Assembly: GCA_947073895.1 (NCBI GenBank)
Contig: CAMTNN010000039.1
Span: forward strand, 1 to 11,020
Origin: an uncultured cyanobacterium
GTDB lineage: Bacteria > Cyanobacteriota > Vampirovibrionia > Gastranaerophilales > Gastranaerophilaceae
Length of the DNA: 11,020 nucleotides
Reading direction: 5' to 3'
The notes under the pieces were generated by a model. It did no database searches, was not told the DNA's origin, and saw only the letters and a program-made list of their open reading frames with translations. Positions 1 to 6,971 of the stretch are shown here, in pieces (position 1 is the stretch's first letter; the number at the start of each line of letters is the position of its first letter). The position numbers were made by a program, and so were the translations under genes.

Positions 1-320
1 GTTAAAACTTCATTTTCAAGGATTGACCCCAAATTACGATTAAAGCGCCCACTTGATAATACTCTCTCGAAATAATTCTTCTTATCAGATGCACGCTTTG
101 ATGTTGTGTCTTTTATCCTCTTTGCAATTTTAGGCAGAATGTCGTCTGGCTTGGCTTTCTTAAACGATACACCACTAGCATAAGTATCCGATTCGCCCAT
201 TAAAATTTGATTTCTAGTCTCGGGATAATTTTTTAATCTAATCTCATTAGGAGATAACATGTTGGTTGATTTTGTTCCTGCTAAGGAGGTTAGATTTTGC
301 GTTGTATGAATCTTCATCAT
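1..320 (-). CDS. Unknown protein, N-terminal fragment cut by the left window edge
   Basis: This reading frame opens at two consecutive ATG codons (318-320 and 315-317) and runs without a stop for 106 codons to base 3, so the gene continues outside the window. A GGA-containing stretch a few bases upstream can serve as ribosome binding site; the second ATG has the better spacing. The product starts MMKIHTTQNLTSLAG and is hydrophilic, rich in Lys, Ser, Thr and Asn. It has no signal peptide, membrane segment or recognisable motif in the visible part. The second half (residues about 53-95) is strongly basic, with many Lys and Arg. I do not recognise the family. The head resembles the short Ser/Thr/Asn-rich N-termini I associate with accessory proteins of Melainabacteria, but that is an impression. 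It is divergent from the secreted-protein gene at 435. That it is coding rests on the open frame, the start and the codon pattern. Confidence 0.6.
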   Translation of the reverse strand, partial: MMKIHTTQNLTSLAGTKSTNMLSPNEIRLKNYPETRNQILMGESDTYASGVSFKKAKPDDILPKIAKRIKDTTSKRASDKKNYFERVLSSGRFNRNLGSILENEVL

Positions 321-387
321 AGTTTCCAATCTAAATTAATGTCTACACATTTATCTTAAAACAAATGAAAATTTTTTTTGCTAGTTC

Positions 388-414
388 TTTACAAATTTGT
401 TACAATTGTATAAG
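388..414 (+). promoter_or_regulatory. Candidate promoter of the secreted-protein gene
   Basis: TTTACA at 388-393 could be a -35 box and TATAAG at 409-414 a -10 box, 15 bp apart, about 20 bp before the ATG at 435. The spacing is shorter than the optimal 17 bp, so this is only a plausible sigma-70-type promoter. The space between the boxes is almost entirely filled by two palindromes. Confidence 0.3.
391..410. repeat. Two abutting perfect 10-bp palindromes
   Basis: ACAAATTTGT (391-400) and TACAATTGTA (401-410) are each identical to their own reverse complement and touch end to end. They lie between the candidate -35 and -10 boxes of the gene at 435, in the gap shared with the divergent gene ending at 320. 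This is the position expected of an operator for a dimeric repressor, but the gap is very AT-rich and short palindromes arise easily there. A further inverted repeat, AATGT-CTAC-ACATT, lies at 338-351, nearer the minus-strand gene. Confidence 0.4.
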
Positions 415-434
415 AAAATAGAAAGTGGATAAAA

Positions 435-1241
435 ATGAAGAGATTTATTGTTCTAATTTTAATATTCTTATTATTCCAAAACCCAGGTAGAACCTTTGAT
501 TTGGATGAAACAGTCGATGATGAAATACGTAAAAATTACGGAACAGAAGAAGAAAATCTTCCGACATTACCTGCAATTACAAAACATATGGAGACAACAA
601 AAACTCCAGATGTGAAGAAGCAAGAGACTATTACTCCACCAAAAATTTATCCGGTATATAAAACAGGTAATATTAAAATAAAAAAAGGAACTACTTTTAA
701 CACAACAAGCATGATGGCGATATCAGATTGGCAGCATGCTGGAACAACCGTAAAATTTAAAACAACACAGACAATTTACGGCAAAAATTTTACAATACCT
801 GCATCAACAGTTTTTAACGGTGAAATAATAGAATCTCATCAACCTCAAATTACCTGCAACGGTGGGCTGGTTGTAATAAGAGTTCATTCTATGATATACA
901 AAGGTCAAACAATACCTGTAAACGCTTATGTAACACGCGCTAATGATAAAAAAATATTTCTAAACAATATAAAAGGTGAAAGAAAATACCTAAAAACTAT
1001 GTGGCAAAAAGGCAACTGGGGACGAACACTGTTTAGCAGAATGATGAGTTTAACTATTAACCTTGGCGGAGAAGGTTCAACATTCATCCTTTCTCCATTT
1101 CCACTTGCTTATGGCACAATTTGTTTAGGAGCTAATACAATAGCTTCACCATTCTGTGCATTTTTCTCAAAAGGCGGACATGTTTCAATACCTGCCGGAC
1201 GAGTTTTTAAAATAAAACTGCTAGACGACACATATATTTAG
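435..1241 (+). CDS. Secreted or periplasmic protein of unknown function
   Basis: The 268-residue product begins with a typical export signal: two basic residues, then a hydrophobic run (residues about 4-14, IVLILIFLLF). It should leave the cytoplasm; no lipobox cysteine is visible, so it is not an obvious lipoprotein. Residues 22-75 form a charged, Thr/Pro-rich linker. From about residue 79 the protein looks like beta-structure. A short motif of the form I-x-[IPK]-x-G-T-x-F recurs near residues 80-88, 119-128 and 250-258 (KIKKGTTF, TIPASTVF, SIPAGRVF). Residues 200-245 are hydrophobic and Gly-rich (with C230 and C241) and may touch the membrane or bury in a barrel. The recurring motif recalls, in style only, the beta-repeats of VirB10/TrbI-type envelope proteins; I assign no function. 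The ribosome binding site is weak (GTGGA). The gene ends 6 bp from the convergent glycosyltransferase-like gene, with no terminator between them. Confidence 0.75.
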   Translation: MKRFIVLILIFLLFQNPGRTFDLDETVDDEIRKNYGTEEENLPTLPAITKHMETTKTPDVKKQETITPPKIYPVYKTGNIKIKKGTTFNTTSMMAISDWQHAGTTVKFKTTQTIYGKNFTIPASTVFNGEIIESHQPQITCNGGLVVIRVHSMIYKGQTIPVNAYVTRANDKKIFLNNIKGERKYLKTMWQKGNWGRTLFSRMMSLTINLGGEGSTFILSPFPLAYGTICLGANTIASPFCAFFSKGGHVSIPAGRVFKIKLLDDTYI

Positions 1242-1247
1242 CCACAT

Positions 1248-2759
1248 TTAAAACAAAGAAACTACGTTCTGTTCTTCAAACTTAGGACATGTATTCCATA
1301 ATAGAGTAGGAATAATATCTCCTTGAACCCTACCCTGGAATTGACAGTTACAAGTTCCCTTCACCATATTTGTAGTACCGTCTACAACTGGCTGAAAGAA
1401 TTTACAGTTTTGACAAGCTTTCAACGTCAAACCACGACCATTTAGAGTTGAAGAAAGTTCTCTGAGCGCATCTGTCATACGTAAGTGCTGATTTTTTGTA
1501 GTATATTTTTTGCCTTTATTGATAAAAGTCACTTTCGCCATACCGTCAATTGAAATAAGTTCCAACTGGCACTGGTGATCGTTTTTACCATCAGAAACAA
1601 TAACATTTGTAGTCATAGTTTCAACAACAGGCTTATGCGCAGTCTTTTTAAGAATATTTCTTATACCTCTAACAAGAGGGAAATTATAAATTATATGAGC
1701 GATTGAACAAATCGGATAAAGGAATAAATACAAATACTCTTTAGGGTACAACTTAGCATTCAAAAAACTTATACAACAAGCAATCATAAAGACAACAGCC
1801 GTAATCAATACCGCAGAATAATCTATATAAAACGGAAATACATACGCATGCTTTAAAACAATAAAATAAGCCAAAAAGCATACAAACCAGTTTGGAGCAG
1901 CCATTGAAAAAATCAGTTCTTTCACTGTCCAATTTTGTGGAAGTAAAGCCTGCGCCCAAAATATACCAAGTCTTTGTGACAAAGAAGGTATTCTTAAATC
2001 AAATTTATCAATACACGTATAAACACGTAAATCATCAACAAAAGCAACTTTAATATTATCTTTTGCAAGTTTTAAAGTATACTGAAGCTCGGAAATAATA
2101 TTTCTGAAATCAAACGATTCCATTTTATACAAAATATTTCTTTTAATAACAAAAGAATCCGTATTAATAATATTTGTTAACCCCATACGAGTTCTTGTTT
2201 TGAGAATAAATTTATTACAATATCTCGAATATGCGGATTTTACATTTTGCCAGAAAGTTAAAGTATCTTTTTCCGGAAGGTAATTAACCATAGGATTAAT
2301 AACATCATACTTAGTTAAATAGTAATTAACATTAGTAAGAAAATCCTGATCCACATAGTTTTTTGCATCTAAAAATACAAATGCATCTAAGTTTGCAGCT
2401 TCATGCAATTTTGCTGCAATTATTGAATAAGCCTGACTTTTACCAATCGGTTCTAAATTATCGATATTAATAACATTTACATTTAAATCACTCTGTAAAG
2501 TAACTTCCGGTACAGCCTCACATTTATCCAATATTGCATAAATTGTATAATGCTGTCTTGCAAAGCTCTGGTTTTTTAACTGTTTAAGAAGATTTTCCAA
2601 AGTATCACATGCTCCGCTTGCATAAACAACAACGCAAAGATTTGCACAATTCGGTAAAAATTTATCTCTTACCTTACGTTCAGACTTCATAGAAGCCATT
2701 GTGAGCACTAAAAAATAAAGCGTAAAAACAGAAATGTAAATATATAATAAAGTTATCAT
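1248..2759 (-). CDS. Membrane family 2 glycosyltransferase-like protein with Cys-rich C-terminal domain
   Basis: The 503-residue product starts with a membrane helix (residues 2-20). A family 2 glycosyltransferase-like domain follows (about 38-270), with the usual order of blocks: a VVVYAS strand, LENLLKQLKNQ, a KSQAYSIIA helix, the VFLDAK strand end (D131) and the SELQ block (E224). After this come two to four membrane helices (about 285-365), as in processive polysaccharide synthases. Catalytic signatures are weak: DxD reads DAK, TED reads SEL and QxxRW reads QRLGIFW. The protein may be a divergent or inactive enzyme. Residues 380-445 form a soluble mixed domain, and the tail carries Cys 449, 452, 470, 472 and 491 in a CxxC...CxC...C pattern, suggesting bound zinc or an Fe-S cluster. 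I chose ATG at 2759 because TTGGAG, 9 bases upstream, is a good ribosome binding site; the in-frame TTG at 2774 lies within it. The gene lies downstream of clpX, beyond a terminator. Confidence 0.75.
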   Translation of the reverse strand: MITLLYIYISVFTLYFLVLTMASMKSERKVRDKFLPNCANLCVVVYASGACDTLENLLKQLKNQSFARQHYTIYAILDKCEAVPEVTLQSDLNVNVINIDNLEPIGKSQAYSIIAAKLHEAANLDAFVFLDAKNYVDQDFLTNVNYYLTKYDVINPMVNYLPEKDTLTFWQNVKSAYSRYCNKFILKTRTRMGLTNIINTDSFVIKRNILYKMESFDFRNIISELQYTLKLAKDNIKVAFVDDLRVYTCIDKFDLRIPSLSQRLGIFWAQALLPQNWTVKELIFSMAAPNWFVCFLAYFIVLKHAYVFPFYIDYSAVLITAVVFMIACCISFLNAKLYPKEYLYLFLYPICSIAHIIYNFPLVRGIRNILKKTAHKPVVETMTTNVIVSDGKNDHQCQLELISIDGMAKVTFINKGKKYTTKNQHLRMTDALRELSSTLNGRGLTLKACQNCKFFQPVVDGTTNMVKGTCNCQFQGRVQGDIIPTLLWNTCPKFEEQNVVSLF

Positions 2760-2767
2760 GATAATTG

Positions 2768-2774
2768 TCTCCAA
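2768..2774 (-). promoter_or_regulatory. Ribosome binding site that decides the glycosyltransferase-like start
   Basis: Read on the minus strand the sequence is TTGGAGA, with GGAG at 2769-2772, nine bases before the ATG at 2757-2759. The TTG of this element is in frame and could be mistaken for a start codon, which would add five residues (METII). As a TTG start it would have no ribosome binding site of its own. A TACAAT box at 2779-2784 may be a -10 element just upstream, without a convincing -35. Confidence 0.6.
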
Positions 2775-2810
2775 AGAAATTGTACTTTAAAAATACAGAA
2801 AAATCCATAA

Positions 2811-2840
2811 AAAAAAGAGACTTTTAAAAGTCTCTTTTTT
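2811..2840 (-). terminator. Rho-independent terminator of the clpP-clpX operon
   Basis: A perfect 30-bp palindrome has the core GAGACTT-TTAA-AAGTCTC flanked by A and T runs. On the minus strand the stem ends in a run of eight T (2816 down to 2809). It begins 4 bases after the clpX stop, which is the classic position for an intrinsic terminator. The structure is symmetrical, so it could also stop plus-strand transcripts, but no plus-strand gene ends beside it. Confidence 0.88.
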
Positions 2841-2843
2841 ATC

Positions 2844-4184
2844 CTATGCACTAAAACCTAATGCCTGATTTTTCTTTTTAACATTGGATAGGCTAATCAA
2901 ATCGGCTTGTTTATCATCCTCATAACCATCATCAGCTAAAGCCTCTACCATTGCCTTAGTAATTGTGAATTCTTTAATCGTCGGATCAAGAGGAATTTCA
3001 TACATGATTTCAAGCATCAATTCTTCAACAATAGAACGCAAACCTCTGGCACCTGTTTTACGTTTTTTAGCTTTATGAGCAATTAAAGCAATTGCTTCAT
3101 CTTCAAATTTCAAATCAACGCCGTCCATTTCAAGCAAACATTTATACTGTTTAACAATAGCATTCTTTGGTTCTGTAAGAATCATTTTCAAAGTATCTTC
3201 ACTTAACATATCAAGAACTGCATAAACAGGAATTCTACCAATAAACTCTGGAATCAATCCAAACTTAAGCAAGTCAACCGGCTGTAATTTTTTCAAAACC
3301 TTAGCTGCGGCAGCTTCTTTTTCGGCTTGAGTTGGAGCAGAATTACCAAACCCAATAGAAGAACCTTCTTTAACTCTATGTTCAATAATCTTATCCAAAT
3401 CAACAAAAGCACCACCAACAATAAATAAGATATTGCTTGTATCAATCTGAATCATTTCTGCTTGAGGGTGTTTTCTTCCACCTTGAGGAGGAACATTGGC
3501 AACAGTACCTTCTATCAATTTTAATAGAGCCTGCTGTACACCTTCACCGGAAACATCTCTTGTGATAGATGTATTTTCAGATTTTCTAGCAATTTTATCG
3601 ATTTCATCAATATAAATAATACCTCTTTCAGCTTTTTTAGCATCATAATCGGCATTTTGATAAAGTCTCAATAAAATATTTTCAACATCATCACCAACAT
3701 AACCCGCTTCTGTTAAAGTTGTAGCATCAGCTACAGCAAACGGAACATCAAGAAGTTTTGCCAATGTTTGAGCTAAAAGAGTCTTACCACTACCAGTAGG
3801 TCCAACTAACAATATGTTAGACTTTTGAATTTCTACTTGGTTCGGATCAGCCTTTTTATTATGTTTTAAACGTTTGTAGTGGTTGTACACTGCAACAGAT
3901 AAAACTTTTTTAGCATCATCCTGACCTACAATATGCTGGTCTAAATAAGCCTTAATTTCATGAGGCTTTGGAATCGGTTTATCATCAGAAGCTTCAGATG
4001 ATTCTTTTCTCGATTCTCCCTCAACTGATTTTTCTTTACCTTCAAAAAACTCTTCGTCTAATATTTCATTACACAAATCAACGCATTCATCACAAATGAA
4101 TACATCAGGTCCTGCAATTAGCTTTTTTACTTGATCTTGTGTTTTTCCGCAAAATGAACATTTTAATCTGTCGTTTGATGACAT
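2844..4184 (-). CDS. clpX: ATP-dependent Clp protease, ATP-binding subunit ClpX
   Basis: ClpX is a hexameric AAA+ unfoldase that recognises tagged or damaged cytoplasmic proteins and threads them into ClpP. At 446 residues it is of usual length. The N-terminal zinc-binding domain has C9, C12, C31 and C34 (CSFC and CDEC). The ATPase core has Walker A GPTGSGKT (128-135), Walker B IIYIDE (189-194), the substrate-gripping pore loop GYVG (161-164), the RKH loop (237-239) and the IGF tripeptide (277-279) that docks on ClpP. The arginine finger lies in FIGRIP and sensor 2 in GARGLR. All functional elements are present. Residues 50-70 are an acidic and Ser-rich linker of ordinary variability. The start at 4184 has an AGGAGA ribosome binding site 8 bases upstream. 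It lies 44 bp downstream of clpP, with a hairpin between, and is followed by a terminator. Confidence 0.98.
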   Translation of the reverse strand: MSSNDRLKCSFCGKTQDQVKKLIAGPDVFICDECVDLCNEILDEEFFEGKEKSVEGESRKESSEASDDKPIPKPHEIKAYLDQHIVGQDDAKKVLSVAVYNHYKRLKHNKKADPNQVEIQKSNILLVGPTGSGKTLLAQTLAKLLDVPFAVADATTLTEAGYVGDDVENILLRLYQNADYDAKKAERGIIYIDEIDKIARKSENTSITRDVSGEGVQQALLKLIEGTVANVPPQGGRKHPQAEMIQIDTSNILFIVGGAFVDLDKIIEHRVKEGSSIGFGNSAPTQAEKEAAAAKVLKKLQPVDLLKFGLIPEFIGRIPVYAVLDMLSEDTLKMILTEPKNAIVKQYKCLLEMDGVDLKFEDEAIALIAHKAKKRKTGARGLRSIVEELMLEIMYEIPLDPTIKEFTITKAMVEALADDGYEDDKQADLISLSNVKKKNQALGFSA

Positions 4185-4216
4185 TTATATTTTCTCCTGT
4201 TGTTACCGTTGGGATA

Positions 4217-4244
4217 AAAGGATGTAGTTTACACTACATCCTTT
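4217..4244 (-). other. Hairpin across the clpP stop codon, in the clpP-clpX junction
   Basis: AAAGGATGTAG (4217-4227) and CTACATCCTTT (4234-4244) are perfect inverted repeats of 11 bp around a 6-base loop. The clpP stop codon (4229-4231) lies in the loop, and one arm encodes the last ClpP residues. On the minus strand the stem is followed by TATCCC rather than a T run, so it is not a strong intrinsic terminator. It could weaken transcription into clpX, protect the 3' end of the clpP message or be a processing site. Confidence 0.6.
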
Positions 4245-4816
4245 GTTATAACTTTATCAATCATACCATATTCAAGAGCTTCTTGAGGAGTCATGATGTA
4301 GTCACGATCAGTATCTTTTTCAATTTTCTTGATTGACTGACCTGTGTTTGAAGCCATAATTTCGTTCAAGGTCTTTTTAATTCTCAAGATTTCTTGTGCT
4401 TGAATTTCAATATCAGTAGCCTGACCTTGAGCACCACCTAAAGGTTGGTGAATCAAAACTCTTGAGTGAGGAAGAGCCATTCTCTTACCCTTTGCACCTG
4501 AACATAGCAAGAATGCACCCATTGAAGCAGCTTGACCTAAACAAATAGTACAAACATCTGCTCTAATATGTTGCATTGTATCATATATTGCAAGCCCTGC
4601 AGTAACACTACCACCTGGAGAATTGATATACAACATAATATCTTTTTCAGGATTTTCACTATCTAATAAAAGCAACTGAGCAACAATAAGGTTTGCAACC
4701 ATATCATCTACTGGAGTTCCTAAGAAAATAATTCTTTCTCTAAGAAGCCTTGAGAAAATATCAAAAGATCTTTCCCCTCTGCTTGATTGTTCTATTACTA
4801 CAGGTACAAAACTCAT
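4229..4816 (-). CDS. clpP: ATP-dependent Clp protease, proteolytic subunit ClpP
   Basis: ClpP is the serine peptidase that forms a double heptameric barrel and degrades proteins unfolded by ClpX or another Clp ATPase. The 195-residue product carries the full catalytic triad: S98 in [10 protein letters not shown]123 in LIHQPLGG and D172 in DTDRDYIM. The oxyanion-hole stretch [11 protein letters not shown] (64-74) is intact. Length and motifs are standard, and the sequence closely resembles cyanobacterial ClpP in style (for example [16 protein letters not shown]). The N-terminus is short, with little or no propeptide. The start at 4816 follows an AAGGAAA ribosome binding site. It is the first gene of the clpP-clpX operon, with a good promoter upstream and no trigger factor gene in front of it. 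Confidence 0.98.
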   Translation of the reverse strand: MSFVPVVIEQSSRGERSFDIFSRLLRERIIFLGTPVDDMVANLIVAQLLLLDSENPEKDIMLYINSPGGSVTAGLAIYDTMQHIRADVCTICLGQAASMGAFLLCSGAKGKRMALPHSRVLIHQPLGGAQGQATDIEIQAQEILRIKKTLNEIMASNTGQSIKKIEKDTDRDYIMTPQEALEYGMIDKVITKDVV

Positions 4817-4852
4817 CTTCTAATTTCCTTTCTTATAATAAGTAACTACTTA

Positions 4853-4880
4853 ATTATACTCTACATACAAGATTAAACAA
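4853..4880 (-). promoter_or_regulatory. Sigma-70-type promoter of clpP-clpX
   Basis: On the minus strand TTGTTT (4880-4875) and a perfect TATAAT (4858-4853) are 16 bp apart. Transcription would start near 4846, giving a leader of about 30 bases before the clpP ATG. A second, extended -10 box TGCTATAAT lies at 4930-4922, right after the upstream terminator but without a clear -35, so two starts are possible. No CtsR- or CIRCE-type heat-shock repeat was seen between 4817 and 4930. Confidence 0.6.
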
Positions 4881-4931
4881 TAATGAATTTGTATGAGATT
4901 TAGTTGTAATGGGTTACCAGTATTATAGCAT

Positions 4932-4964
4932 AAAAAAAGAGCGAATTATAAAATTCGCTCTTTT
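4932..4964 (-). terminator. Rho-independent terminator of the TpsB-like gene
   Basis: A 13-bp perfect stem (AAAAGAGCGAATT with its complement, 4935-4964) closes a 4-base loop (4948-4951). Read on the minus strand it ends in seven T (4938-4932). It lies about 15 bp after the stop codon of the gene at 4979 and just before the clpP promoter region, separating the two units. Confidence 0.9.
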
Positions 4965-4978
4965 AAATAAAATATTTT

Positions 4979-6748
4979 CTATAATTTTTCAGGGTTTCTC
5001 AAAGGAATCAATCTGTCTAAATCTGAGTTAACGCTGAAATAAAATCTTGCAGTTCCGTTAGCATACTCGTCTTTAAGCGGGAAGCCTACACCGATTTGAG
5101 CAGTAATCCAATCTGCAAACTGCATATAAGTACCAAAGCCTACACTGTGTAAGAAGACACTACCGTCAAGGTATGTAGAATTATTAGTTCCTATCCATCC
5201 CCAATCATAGAAAGCAGCTATTCTAAGTCTTTCATCTAACCAAGGACATATTTTATCAAGCAACGGTAGCGGAGTTCTATATTCAAGAGTACCGGAAACG
5301 CCGTAGTCACCTAGCATTGTAGCAGGCTGATAGCCTCTTAAAGTATAAGGACCACCAATTTGCATTTGTTCTGCAGCATATAAGTCATTAGGTGAATATT
5401 GACCGCCGACTCTTACCACACCCATACTTCTTGAAAATAATCTCTGCACACGGGTTGCATTAGCACCAATCTTAAAGAAAGATTTATCAGCTATAGAAAG
5501 ATTTGTTTTATCATTTCCACCCATACCAAAATCAATATTCAAGTTTCCAATCCAACGGCCATAACTGTCATCTGTCATACCATATAAACCTGAACGCCAT
5601 ACATGTAAGTTATAATCGGAAATATAATTTCTATTATTGTTTAACATCATAGATGTATTAGCGTTTACAAAATCATATCCTGAATACAAGAATAAATCTG
5701 ATTTAGCAGTTTGAACAAGTGGATGAGTTAATTTAAAGAAATAACTTTGAGCGTTACCTTTAACTCCAAATGGTCTATAAGGACCACCTAATTTTACGTG
5801 TGAATCAGAAAAATCAAAAGACAATCTTGTTCCGTAAGATGATACAGGAAGAGAGTATCCAGCCATCCAACCTGTTGAACCTGATGATAAAATAGTACCA
5901 CCGTAAATCTTATCGCCTAATCCTGTTAAGTTATCCATTCCAACTAAGAATGAAACTCTTTGAGCACCGGTATAAGATCTACCATAGTCATCGTATGTAA
6001 AATTCAAATTAACAGGGAATCTGTCACGCACATTAAGTGTTAAAGTTGTATCTTCTTCACCTGTTGCTTGACGTTCTACTTCTGTTTCAACTTGAACATA
6101 GTCTTCTTTATTAATTTCTTTCATTGCTCTTTGAAGGTTTTTAGCATTAAATACATCACCTTCTCTTAAGCCGGCCTTACCCATAATAATATGTTTCAAA
6201 TACCATTCACGAGTCCATTTCTCGCCATCGATATTCATTTCGCCAACTTTACTTTCAATGATTTTAATTGTAGCAACACCGTCAACAATTCTTTGAGGAG
6301 GAACTGTTGCATAAGACGTTAAGTAACCTTTTGAATGATATAAATTTGTAACTTTAGCACAAACCTCAAGAAGCTCATCAAAGAAAATATCTTCACCAAC
6401 AACTTCTAAACCTAAGTGCTGCAAATCTTCTTCAGAAATATCTTTTACAGTATTACCTTCGAAATTAATGCGCTCAAGCAAAAAGTGAGGGTTGTAAATC
6501 AAATTACCTGTTCTTGCCGCGTCTTCTTCTACCGATGCGTCATAGATTCTTTCGTCATCATCTTGATAATCAAGCGTTTGCACATAACTCTTTTCAAGCT
6601 GATATCCATTAATCTGCTCTAACTGCATACTATTAAATGCGCCTGCTTCATATCCTCTAATGCCACCCGCAAAAGGCTCAGCGGCATTAGCCTTGCAAAC
6701 TGAAAGCAAGAAAAACAACGCGAGTAAGTAGCTAAATTGTTTTTTCAT
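4979..6748 (-). CDS. Outer-membrane POTRA/beta-barrel transporter, ShlB/FhaC/HecB (TpsB) family
   Basis: TpsB proteins sit in the outer membrane and export a partner protein (TpsA) through a 16-strand barrel in two-partner secretion; relatives in the same Omp85 superfamily insert other proteins. The 589-residue product has a signal peptide (1-22, ending ANA). A linker follows to about residue 85, then two POTRA-like domains (about 90-160 and 160-236) with YHSKGYLTSYATVPPQ and a GDVFN turn typical of this family. The barrel runs from about 240. Family signatures are LRGY (470-473, the VRGY loop motif, R471) and FYDWG (513-517, D515). About a dozen residues (DRLIPLRNPEKL) trail the last strand, which is longer than usual. 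No TpsA-like gene is visible, so the substrate may be encoded elsewhere. Its terminator and candidate promoter suggest a single-gene unit. The start has a weak AGGA site. Confidence 0.88.
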   Translation of the reverse strand: MKKQFSYLLALFFLLSVCKANAAEPFAGGIRGYEAGAFNSMQLEQINGYQLEKSYVQTLDYQDDDERIYDASVEEDAARTGNLIYNPHFLLERINFEGNTVKDISEEDLQHLGLEVVGEDIFFDELLEVCAKVTNLYHSKGYLTSYATVPPQRIVDGVATIKIIESKVGEMNIDGEKWTREWYLKHIIMGKAGLREGDVFNAKNLQRAMKEINKEDYVQVETEVERQATGEEDTTLTLNVRDRFPVNLNFTYDDYGRSYTGAQRVSFLVGMDNLTGLGDKIYGGTILSSGSTGWMAGYSLPVSSYGTRLSFDFSDSHVKLGGPYRPFGVKGNAQSYFFKLTHPLVQTAKSDLFLYSGYDFVNANTSMMLNNNRNYISDYNLHVWRSGLYGMTDDSYGRWIGNLNIDFGMGGNDKTNLSIADKSFFKIGANATRVQRLFSRSMGVVRVGGQYSPNDLYAAEQMQIGGPYTLRGYQPATMLGDYGVSGTLEYRTPLPLLDKICPWLDERLRIAAFYDWGWIGTNNSTYLDGSVFLHSVGFGTYMQFADWITAQIGVGFPLKDEYANGTARFYFSVNSDLDRLIPLRNPEKL

Positions 6749-6804
6749 AAGTCCGAATTCCTAATATATTATAATAATGGGTTATACTTTACTTTACATA
6801 TAAC

Positions 6805-6833
6805 ATTTTATTTTAAATAAAAACCTAAAACAA
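6805..6833 (-). promoter_or_regulatory. Candidate promoter of the TpsB-like gene
   Basis: On the minus strand TTGTTT (6833-6828) and TAAAAT (6810-6805) are separated by 17 bp, about 57 bp before the ATG at 6748. The -35 box is identical to that proposed for clpP. The 223-bp gap (6749-6971) is very AT-rich and contains no gene I can support, so chance matches are likely. A second TATAAT lies closer to the gene without a -35. No clear terminator follows the hydrogenase-like operon upstream, so read-through is possible. Confidence 0.35.
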
Positions 6834-6971
6834 ATTTTATTGCTATATATGTTACAAAGTATTACGAAACCATATTAATTTTAACATATAGCTCAATGCG
6901 TGTAAATATATTAAACCGTTTAATTTCCCATTCAAAAGGATGATTTTTGAACATGTAAAATTTTGTAACAA

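Noticed and set aside
1753..1959. 68-residue minus-strand open frame
   Set aside because: It lies entirely inside the glycosyltransferase-like gene in another frame, is rich in Cys and Phe as expected of an out-of-frame reading of membrane helices, and has no independent support.
4139..4336. 65-residue plus-strand open frame across the clpX-clpP junction
   Set aside because: It is antisense to the ends of two certain genes and to the hairpin between them; no family resemblance and no supporting ribosome binding site.
4817..4930. Heat-shock operator (CIRCE or CtsR box) before clpP
   Set aside because: I looked for the 9-bp inverted repeat of CIRCE and for the GGTCAAA repeats of CtsR and found neither.
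6416..6622. 68-residue plus-strand open frame
   Set aside because: Antisense to the POTRA part of the TpsB-like gene; no recognisable protein features beyond chance hydrophobicity.
6931..6951. Inverted repeat TTCAAAA...TTTTGAA as terminator of the hydrogenase-like operon
   Set aside because: The 7-bp stem has one G-C pair only and no T run follows on the minus strand, so it is too weak to call a terminator.
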